Below, in pieces: positions 45,242 through 52,385 of a stretch of DNA of 54,346 nucleotides. Made by a program: the position numbers and the translations under genes. Numbering within the stretch: the stretch's first letter is position 1; each line of letters starts with the position of its first letter. The stretch comes from an uncultured Verrucomicrobiales bacterium (GTDB lineage Bacteria; Verrucomicrobiota; Verrucomicrobiia; Verrucomicrobiales; Akkermansiaceae): positions 1-54,346 of the forward strand of contig CALBVY010000024.1 of the NCBI GenBank assembly GCA_937969495.1, read 5' to 3'. The notes under the pieces were generated by a model, which saw only the letters and a list, made by a program, of their open reading frames with translations, did not search any database and was not told the origin of the DNA.

Positions 45242-45868
45242 ATGTGTTCCGCCATGCAGGACAAGGAACAAGACATCACTGAAGAAAACGAAGCTGACAC
45301 CACCAGTGCCGAGCAGGAAGTAGCTGATACTCCCGCTACGGAAAATGAAGCTGCAGAAACAGAAAAACAAGAGCTAGACCCATGGGAAGCTCTGGAGCTC
45401 GAAGCTGCCAAGTGGAAAGACCAAGCCATCCGAACTGCCGCAGAGCTAGATAACTACCGCAAGCGTATGGCACGCGAAAAGCAAGACGCCGTCCGCTACG
45501 GAAACCAACGTCTACTGGAAGAGCTCCTCCCCGTACTCGATAACTTTAACATGGGCATGCAAGCCGCAGCCCAAGAGCAAGGCTCAATGCTCTACATGGG
45601 CATGGATATGGTGCATAAACAGATCAGCGAGTTCCTCTCCGCCCAAAACGTAGAAGAGATTCCTGCTGAGGCTGGTTCAGATTTTGACCCCAATGTTCAC
45701 GAGGCGATCAGCCAAGAGACAAGTGAAGACATTGACGACGGCAAAATCATCCGCGTAGTCCGCAAGGGCTACCGCATCGGCGAGCGCCTGCTACGCCCAG
45801 CCAACGTCACCGTAGCCCACACCGAAACCGCCGATTCAGACGAGGAGCCTCCAACAGAAAACGAATAA
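45242..45868 (+). CDS. grpE: Nucleotide exchange factor GrpE
   Basis: A 208-residue GrpE, the ADP-ATP exchange factor of DnaK. An acidic Glu-rich N-terminus (about 1-60) precedes the long coiled coil ([23 protein letters not shown]). The head domain has [32 protein letters not shown] and ends with [22 protein letters not shown], all GrpE hallmarks. ATG 45242 or ATG 45254 could start it, and neither has a Shine-Dalgarno. A TTGACG (45219-45224) plus TATGTG at 45241 would place a start site at about 45253, so a leaderless mRNA at the second ATG is possible. It is adjacent to dnaJ (2-nt gap). Confidence 0.95.
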   Translation: MCSAMQDKEQDITEENEADTTSAEQEVADTPATENEAAETEKQELDPWEALELEAAKWKDQAIRTAAELDNYRKRMAREKQDAVRYGNQRLLEELLPVLDNFNMGMQAAAQEQGSMLYMGMDMVHKQISEFLSAQNVEEIPAEAGSDFDPNVHEAISQETSEDIDDGKIIRVVRKGYRIGERLLRPANVTVAHTETADSDEEPPTENE

Positions 45869-45870
45869 CC

Positions 45871-47031
45871 ATGGCTAATAAACGAGATTACTATGACATC
45901 CTAGGAGTCTCCAAGGATGTAACAGCCTCCGAGCTCAAAAAAGCTTATCGAAAACTGGCGATCAAATTCCACCCCGATAAAAACCCAGGAGATCAGGAAG
46001 CAGAGGAAAAGTTCAAAGAACTTGGTGAAGCCTATGAGGCCCTCAGTGATGACGATAAACGGGCGGCGTATGATCGCTACGGACACGCAGCCTTTGAAAA
46101 CGGCGGCGGTGGCGGAGGAGGTTTCGGCGGCGGTGGTTTCCATGATGCCTCAGATATTTTTTCCCAAGTCTTTGGGGGTGCCTTTGGTGGCGGCGGCGGT
46201 GGCTTCGAAGATCTTTTTGGCGGCGGCAGACGTAGGCGTAACCCCTCCGGCAGACAGCCTGGCAGTGATCTACGCTATGATTTAGAGATTTCCCTAGAAG
46301 AAGCAGCCACAGGTATCCAGAAAGAACTCGAAATTGAAAAACTCGAAGCCTGCAGCACCTGCAACAGCACTGGCTCCAAAAGTGGTAGCGGCAAAAATAC
46401 CTGCCCCACCTGCGGTGGCCAAGGTGCCGTCACCCGCCAAGCTGGTATTTTCATTCAGCAAACCGAATGCCCAGACTGCCATGGATCCGGACAAATCATC
46501 TCAGATCCATGTCCAGACTGCCACGGCGAAGGCCGCAAGACAGAGACATCTCGGATCAAGATCAATATCCCTGCGGGAGTAGATGATGGCACACGCCTAA
46601 GATCTACCGGTAATGGCGATGCAGGTATGCGTGGCGGTCAGCCAGGTGACCTCTACGTATTTCTCCATATCAAAAAACACGAGATCTTTGATCGTGATGG
46701 TGACGATCTCTTCTGCGAGGTCCCCATGCCCTTTGCCACAGCAGCTCTTGGTGGCGAGCTAGAGGTCCCCACACTAGAAGGAAAATCATCGATCAAAATC
46801 CCAGCAGGCACTCAGGGAGGCACCACCTTCAGACTACGTAATCGCGGTATCAAGGACCTCCGCACCGGAGGAAAGGGAGACTTACACGTAGAAGTTCAGG
46901 TCGAAGTCCCCTCCAAGCTTAATAGCGAACAAAAAGAAAAACTCACCGACTTCTCCGAGTCCATCGGCGTGAAAAACAACCCCATGCAGGAGTCATTCTT
47001 CGAGAAGGCTAAAAAATTCTTTGGCGCCTAA
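45871..47031 (+). CDS. dnaJ: Chaperone DnaJ
   Basis: A 386-residue type I J-protein. The J domain (about 4-70) holds the HPD motif in KFHPDKNPG. It is followed by a glycine-rich G/F region ([13 protein letters not shown]). The zinc domain has four CxxCxGxG-type repeats: [24 protein letters not shown] and CPDCHGEG. Then comes the C-terminal substrate domain. It works with DnaK and GrpE; dnaK itself is outside the window. It starts 2 nt after grpE, so they are coexpressed. Confidence 0.97.
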   Translation: MANKRDYYDILGVSKDVTASELKKAYRKLAIKFHPDKNPGDQEAEEKFKELGEAYEALSDDDKRAAYDRYGHAAFENGGGGGGGFGGGGFHDASDIFSQVFGGAFGGGGGGFEDLFGGGRRRRNPSGRQPGSDLRYDLEISLEEAATGIQKELEIEKLEACSTCNSTGSKSGSGKNTCPTCGGQGAVTRQAGIFIQQTECPDCHGSGQIISDPCPDCHGEGRKTETSRIKINIPAGVDDGTRLRSTGNGDAGMRGGQPGDLYVFLHIKKHEIFDRDGDDLFCEVPMPFATAALGGELEVPTLEGKSSIKIPAGTQGGTTFRLRNRGIKDLRTGGKGDLHVEVQVEVPSKLNSEQKEKLTDFSESIGVKNNPMQESFFEKAKKFFGA

Positions 47032-47048
47032 CTCAGAAGCACAAGGTC

Positions 47049-47777
47049 ATGGACCGCTACTACCTTCCAAGCGCCCAGTGGCATCAAGAGCCCCTCACCC
47101 TAACAGGAGAAGAGGCTCACCACGCCACACGCGTCATGCGCGCAAAGGCGGGTGACGAAATTGAAATCTTCGATGGCCATGGCAAGCACGCAGTCTGCAC
47201 GATCTCTCACGTAGAACGAAGTGCTGTAAGCTGCGAAATAAAACACGTGCAGCATGATCCAGCACCCCGGTTTCCCATCACCCTCTGCCAGTCCATCCCC
47301 AAGGGTGGAAACATGGAGTTCATCGTACAAAAAGCCGTGGAACTTGGAGTAACCACCATCCAGCCACTGATTACGCAGCGCACCGTGGCTCGGCCAGACT
47401 CACTCACCAAAAAACAGGAAAAATGGCAACGTATCGCCTTAGAAGCCTGCAAACAGTGTGGCCAGAATTACCTTCCTGAAATCGCCACCCCATTGCATTT
47501 CGCCCCGTGGCTCAAAGAGCTAAGCCTATATGACACCGCTCTCATTGCATCCTTGGATGAAAAGTCCATACACCTAAAGAGGTATTTAGAAAACTCCCCT
47601 CTCGCAGGCAGTATTGGTCTACTGATCGGACCAGAGGGGGATTTCTCACCAGAGGAGTATACCCAAGCCTACGATCATGGATTTCACCCTATCAGCTTCG
47701 GGGAAATTGTGATGCGTGTAGAAACGGCTTCCATCTACGGATTAAGCGTCATCCAGCACGAACGCTCATCTCTCTGA
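47049..47777 (+). CDS. rsmE: 16S rRNA m3U1498 methyltransferase RsmE
   Basis: A 242-residue SPOUT-class methyltransferase methylating U1498 of 16S rRNA (E. coli number). The N-terminal PUA-like part has EEAHHATRVMRAKAGDEIEIFDGHG, and the C-terminal SPOUT knot has IGLLIGPEGDFSPEEY and SFGEIVMRVETASIYGLSVI. Length fits. It is in the rarA-grpE-dnaJ series, 17 nt after dnaJ. Confidence 0.95.
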   Translation: MDRYYLPSAQWHQEPLTLTGEEAHHATRVMRAKAGDEIEIFDGHGKHAVCTISHVERSAVSCEIKHVQHDPAPRFPITLCQSIPKGGNMEFIVQKAVELGVTTIQPLITQRTVARPDSLTKKQEKWQRIALEACKQCGQNYLPEIATPLHFAPWLKELSLYDTALIASLDEKSIHLKRYLENSPLAGSIGLLIGPEGDFSPEEYTQAYDHGFHPISFGEIVMRVETASIYGLSVIQHERSSL

Positions 47778-47833
47778 GTTACTTGCTTATATAACGTGCG
47801 AGCATTATATTTTTTAATGTTACTAATCACCTA

Positions 47834-47862
47834 TTGACATAGGGTAATTTGATTAATATCAT
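47834..47862 (+). promoter_or_regulatory. Sigma70-type promoter of CAP-domain gene
   Basis: TTGACA (47834-47839, perfect -35), a 17-nt spacer and TATCAT (47857-47862, one mismatch to TATAAT) precede the ATG at 47895. Transcription would begin near 47869, leaving a leader of about 26 nt. The surrounding region is unusually A/T-rich. Confidence 0.75.
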
Positions 47863-47894
47863 ATTGTCACATTTTTTTTCAATTAAATCATCTC

Positions 47895-50096
47895 ATGAAA
47901 TTACCTTTGAAATATTCTGCTCTAGCAGCGATTTACTCTCTGATCGCGCTCCCATCACACGCTTGGAGCCCTGGCACTGGAAATGAATCTGCCACCACTG
48001 GATTTTCTGTAGATACCCAATCGCGTAACGATGTCATCTCCTTCTGGCACTGCGTCTACATGGAGTCCGAAGACTATCAAAGCAGCGCCACCTCCTCTCA
48101 GAGCTTTAAAGATGATGTGCAACGCCGGATCAACTACTACCGTGCCATGGCAGGTCTCAATGCAGATATTGATCTCACCAGCACCTCAACGGTTGTAATC
48201 AATGGCAGCACCCCAGCCGGAGCACAACCCAGTGCAAGCACAACCAAACAAGCTGCCGCACAGGCTGCTGCGGATATGATTTCTGACAACTCCTCAGAAT
48301 TTATCCAAGGTGGAGGTGTTGCCACAGGTGCACATGATCCTCATAATCCACCTACAAGCTGGATAAGTGACTCAAGCACTGCTCGTAACGGCGCGTATTA
48401 CTCTAACTTAGCCGTAGGCGTCTACGGACCAGGGGCTATCGATGCTTATATTTTAGAAGATGCACAAGCTGCTGCTGGGTCTGAAAATGATGAAGTCGGT
48501 CACCGCCGGCTTATCTTACGCTCAAGCCTACAAGAAGTAGCCACAGGTGATACTACCGCAGGCAGCAACATCTTTTCTGCCAATGCGCTCTACGTAATAG
48601 GGAACCTTTCATCTTCTACTCCCGCTCAGTTTGTAGCCTGGCCCAATGCCGGATATATCCCTGAAGCAATCACACCAGAACGCTGGTCCCTAAGCTACCC
48701 AAATGCCGATTTCTCCACTGCCACCGTCACTGTAACAGACGCCAACAGCGCAAATGTCCCAATCACCATCCAGTCCACTTCAGCCAATTACGGTGATAAT
48801 ACCATCATCTGGGAGTTTACTAGCAGCATTCCCTCCGCAGAGTCTACTGACCAGTCTTATCATGTCACCGTATCCAATATCGATATCGGCGGCACAACCA
48901 CCAGCCACAGCTATCAGGTGACGATTATTAATCCTGATCGGCTTTTAGAAAGCACCGATCTATCTGGAAGCACCAGCCCCCCTGACAGCGGCGCAAATTA
49001 TTTCTTTGATGCCGTGGAACACGCTGAGGATTATCACTTCAAGGTCTCATCACTATCATCACCCAGTACATGGGTTGAAAAAGCTGATAGTGCATCCACA
49101 ATTCTCAATGAAACCACTCTGACAGACAGCCAATTAAGAACAGCAGATCACTCCACATCTTCCAGCCTTTCTCTACGTTTGGCTTTTACTAGCAATACTG
49201 AAACTTTTTCAGCAGTGGAACTAAAGCACTTATTTATCCCTCGGACTGGCAGTCAGGTGAATATCAATACGCTAAGGGGTGTAATGCTCTCAACCACCAC
49301 TTGGGCTTTACAAATCCGATCAGGTAATGGCGCATGGCAAGATTTAAAAACCCTCACAAATCCAAACAGCTCTACATCGTTCCCTTTAGATAGCAGCTTT
49401 AAATCTGAAAGTGTTAATATTCCCGTAGAATTTCATGACAAAAGTGCTAGCCTACGCATTGTTTACCGAAAGTCTGCTACGGATACATCTTTTACGCTCT
49501 CTCAATCACCATTCATAGGAGTATTTGCAGATGATATCTCACTTACCTTATGTGATGATTTGAATAATTTAGGAGATTTTACCTACTCACCTGCAATCGC
49601 CTCTCATGTTTCATTAAACAATACCACGGCTGGTGAAACACTGGTCACGGGAAAAAAATATCTTCTCAGCTTTGCTGTCACAATAGGCTGCAAGACTTTC
49701 CCATTTGGAAATTCTCTCGAAGTCACTCCCGTAGCGGCCTCAAGCCTCAGTGACTATGTATTATGGTCCCGTAGTCAATATGCCATCATAGGAGACTTCT
49801 CGGATGATTACGATCAAGACGGAATCGCAAATGCCGTGGAGCGTGTTTTTGGCTTAAATCCCATGGACGCCACAGATGGCAACTCCGCTATCACACCACA
49901 AATTTCCGGAGGTAACATCCAGCTATCTCATGCTATTCTCCCCGGAGAAAGCATCAGTGCTGAGTATTCCTCAACCCTCTTGGCGGGCAGCTGGTCACCA
50001 GCTACAGTCACTGTTTCTGAGGGCGTGGCTACGGCATTCATCCCAGTCAGCTCCGGCGCAAACTTCCTCCGCTGGGTGATCGACAATGCGCCCTAA
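47895..50096 (+). CDS. Secreted CAP/SCP-domain protein with TSP3-like end
   Basis: A 733-residue extracellular protein. The signal peptide is about 1-23 (ending SHAWS). A CAP/SCP-type domain follows (about 45-215), with RRINYYRAMAGL, NLAVGVYGPGAIDAYI and the EVGHRRLIL segment. Beta-rich domains, possibly Ig-like, make up the middle. Near the end DDYDQDGIANAVERVFGLNP (about 632-652) is a TSP3-like calcium-binding element, followed by a ~80-residue beta domain of a kind common on verrucomicrobial exoproteins. It may be a calcium-bound surface or extracellular protein. A good promoter stands before it. The exact function is unknown. Confidence 0.75.
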   Translation: MKLPLKYSALAAIYSLIALPSHAWSPGTGNESATTGFSVDTQSRNDVISFWHCVYMESEDYQSSATSSQSFKDDVQRRINYYRAMAGLNADIDLTSTSTVVINGSTPAGAQPSASTTKQAAAQAAADMISDNSSEFIQGGGVATGAHDPHNPPTSWISDSSTARNGAYYSNLAVGVYGPGAIDAYILEDAQAAAGSENDEVGHRRLILRSSLQEVATGDTTAGSNIFSANALYVIGNLSSSTPAQFVAWPNAGYIPEAITPERWSLSYPNADFSTATVTVTDANSANVPITIQSTSANYGDNTIIWEFTSSIPSAESTDQSYHVTVSNIDIGGTTTSHSYQVTIINPDRLLESTDLSGSTSPPDSGANYFFDAVEHAEDYHFKVSSLSSPSTWVEKADSASTILNETTLTDSQLRTADHSTSSSLSLRLAFTSNTETFSAVELKHLFIPRTGSQVNINTLRGVMLSTTTWALQIRSGNGAWQDLKTLTNPNSSTSFPLDSSFKSESVNIPVEFHDKSASLRIVYRKSATDTSFTLSQSPFIGVFADDISLTLCDDLNNLGDFTYSPAIASHVSLNNTTAGETLVTGKKYLLSFAVTIGCKTFPFGNSLEVTPVAASSLSDYVLWSRSQYAIIGDFSDDYDQDGIANAVERVFGLNPMDATDGNSAITPQISGGNIQLSHAILPGESISAEYSSTLLAGSWSPATVTVSEGVATAFIPVSSGANFLRWVIDNAP

Positions 50097-50113
50097 GGGA
50101 TCTCGCAACAACC

Positions 50114-51136
50114 TTATCGCTTTCCCTTAATCGAAGCTTTATAAACTTCCACTGCGCGCACCAGCGCAGTGGCCATCGTCTTCTGAAAAACTGGCGAGTT
50201 AATCTTAGCGGCCTCAGTACGATTGGATAAAAATCCACCTTCAAAAAGCACCGCCGGGATCTGAATCCCCGTGAGCACATTAAAACGTGCACGCTTAATA
50301 CCACGATCCTTCATACGGAAGTTATTCCCTTTAGGATTATTGAGATAGAGCAAAGAACGTCCTTGAACGGCTGTAGCCAAGGCGATACTTGCAGAATCCA
50401 TGATATTACCCGGCACCATCTTAAAATCCCGATCTCGCACACCACGCCCCAAATGCGGCACCCCCACAGGAGACACCGTAAATGTCTCTATCCCATGAGC
50501 ACTCGAGCTGCCGGCGTTAAAATGGATACTAATAAAGATGGCACCCATATTCTTGTATTTATTAGCAGTCCGCACACGGTCTGCAAGACTGACAAAAACA
50601 TCAGAATTACGCGTCATCACCACACGGTAGCCTTTTCCCTGCAGTATATCGCGCACTATCCGTGCCACCTTAAGAGCATAGCTTTTCTCTGGGCCTAAGT
50701 GCCCCAGCGCTCCAGAATCACGGCCACCATGCCCAGCATCAATAACTACGGTATTAAAAACCTTAGCATTACCAATGTGGGATGGACGCATCACAGGATC
50801 AATCAGCTTTACCAGATCCGTGCGCGAGATGAGGTACTTACCATGATGAGATTTAATGGGGTGGCTGAGGACAAATAACAGACCATTCATCCGGCACTGC
50901 TGGCTACCAGAACGTAATTCCAGCTTTACCCCTTTATTTTCCAATATGATGGAACCCTTAAAAGATATTTTCTGAAAGCCATAAAAACTCTTCACACTAC
51001 GGAGGCTAACATAGTCCTTACCATTGAGCTTCACCGTATCCCAGCTAAAGGTCTGACCATGAACCCTAACAGAAAAGCAGACAATTAAACAAACAAGAAG
51101 GGCTAAAATGGAGGGAACGCGTAATTTTTTTACCAT
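50114..51136 (-). CDS. N-acetylmuramoyl-L-alanine amidase
   Basis: A 340-residue secreted amidase cleaving the amide bond between MurNAc and L-Ala in peptidoglycan. The signal peptide is about 1-27. An N-terminal beta-rich part (about 35-120) has VKLNGKDYVSLRSVKSFYG, of the copper-amine-oxidase-like/AMIN type. The zinc amidase_3 domain has His in VIDAGHGGRDSGA, Glu in LGPEKSYAL, His in SIHFNAGSS, and Glu in VLFEGGFLSN. The catalytic set is complete, so an active enzyme in cell separation or recycling is likely. Single gene, divergent from the SMP-30 gene. Confidence 0.92.
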   Translation of the reverse strand: MVKKLRVPSILALLVCLIVCFSVRVHGQTFSWDTVKLNGKDYVSLRSVKSFYGFQKISFKGSIILENKGVKLELRSGSQQCRMNGLLFVLSHPIKSHHGKYLISRTDLVKLIDPVMRPSHIGNAKVFNTVVIDAGHGGRDSGALGHLGPEKSYALKVARIVRDILQGKGYRVVMTRNSDVFVSLADRVRTANKYKNMGAIFISIHFNAGSSSAHGIETFTVSPVGVPHLGRGVRDRDFKMVPGNIMDSASIALATAVQGRSLLYLNNPKGNNFRMKDRGIKRARFNVLTGIQIPAVLFEGGFLSNRTEAAKINSPVFQKTMATALVRAVEVYKASIKGKR

Positions 51137-51327
51137 TGATCAGGTCAAGTTGGTGCAGCTATGGAAATAACTGGCGGTAAATTAATGTGTCTGACTGGAA
51201 TGACAATGGAATTTCTCCAGAATGACCCAGATGATTGCATTTAGATTACGAGACATGCTTATTCTGAGATCAAATAAGATATCACCATCTTGCCCGCTCG
51301 ACAGCCCACCACTTAACTGCTAGGCAT

Positions 51328-52203
51328 ATGGGCATGGAACATGTCAGCCCTATTGGAAATTACCGCGCCCAGTGGGGTGAAGGCCCACTCTGGTGGAATC
51401 ATCAGCTTCTCTATGTAGATATTGAAAAGCACCTCGTCCTAGAGTTTGATCCTGAGTCCGGTGAGGAAAAATCATGGGATGTCAGTGCCACGGTAGGACG
51501 TGTGGGAACGGTTGTCCCACGCGCCCAAAATACCGATTTACTCATAGCCGGCGATCATGGACTCCATTTCCTAAATCGGGAGACAGGGCATACCACCCCT
51601 ATCGCGGACCCAGAACCAGATAAAGAGAGTAATCGCTTTAATGATGGCAAATGCTCACCAGACGGTCGTTTTTTTGCGGGGACTATCAGCCTCATAAAAA
51701 ATCAAGGCGATGCCACCCTCTATCGCCTTGACCCTGATCTCTCCCTGCACACCGCCTTCTCTGGAGTCACCAACTCCAATGGCATCGTCTGGAATGCTGA
51801 AGGAACCACCTGCTACTACATTGACACCCCCAGACTAGAGGTCATCGCATTTGATTATTCAGCGACAACAGGACTACTCACCAATCCACGCACAGCATTT
51901 TCTACCAACAAAATTAACGCCTCGCCCGATGGAATGACGATCGATACCCACGGGCATCTATGGATCGCCTTCTGCCACGGTGCCTGTGTGGTATGCTATG
52001 ATCCCAGCACTGGCAAAGAGCTGCACCGCATCACACTCCCCTGCCTTGAGACCACTGCTTGTGCCTTTGGCGGTAAAAATCTTGATGAACTTTACGTCAC
52101 CACAGGTATTCACAAAAGCGAAGTAGAAGAACACGCTGGCCGCTTGTTTAAAGTAACAGGCCTAGGTGTGCAGGGATTACCAGCTCATGCATTTAAGGGT
52201 TAG
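51328..52203 (+). CDS. SMP-30/gluconolactonase family protein
   Basis: A 291-residue six-bladed beta-propeller lactonase (SMP-30/regucalcin/LRE). Metal-binding residues are visible: Glu in WGEGPLWW, Asn in NRFNDGKCSPDGRFF, Asn in TNSNGIVWN and Asp in SPDGMTID. These residues typically bind Ca2+ or Zn2+ and hydrolyse sugar lactones. No signal peptide. Product specificity is not known. It ends with two terminator-like hairpins. Confidence 0.9.
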   Translation: MGMEHVSPIGNYRAQWGEGPLWWNHQLLYVDIEKHLVLEFDPESGEEKSWDVSATVGRVGTVVPRAQNTDLLIAGDHGLHFLNRETGHTTPIADPEPDKESNRFNDGKCSPDGRFFAGTISLIKNQGDATLYRLDPDLSLHTAFSGVTNSNGIVWNAEGTTCYYIDTPRLEVIAFDYSATTGLLTNPRTAFSTNKINASPDGMTIDTHGHLWIAFCHGACVVCYDPSTGKELHRITLPCLETTACAFGGKNLDELYVTTGIHKSEVEEHAGRLFKVTGLGVQGLPAHAFKG

Positions 52204-52233
52204 TACCCCCCTAGACTCTGAAGTCCGGTAATT

Positions 52234-52258
52234 AGATCGTAAACTTTACCGATCTTTT
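52234..52258 (+). terminator. Intrinsic terminator 1 after SMP-30 gene
   Basis: AGATCG (52234-52239) pairs with CGATCT (52250-52255), with inner TAA/TTA pairing, and TTTT follows (52255-52258). Confidence 0.7.
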
Positions 52259-52303
52259 CCTTGCCTCAAGGCGATGAATTTCTATCATCTTCGGCACTTC
52301 TTG

Positions 52304-52329
52304 AAGCGGGATTGAAACCCCCGCTTTTT
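52304..52329 (+). terminator. Intrinsic terminator 2 after SMP-30 gene
   Basis: AAGCGGG (52304-52310) pairs with CCCGCTT (52320-52326), with a nine-base loop and a T-run (52325-52329), then GCTTTTT. This is a strong terminator before the pyrophosphatase. Confidence 0.8.
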
Positions 52330-52385
52330 GCTTTTTAGCAAAGGAAGCCTAATGCTCTTCTATAAAGTCAATTATCTAATCAACA

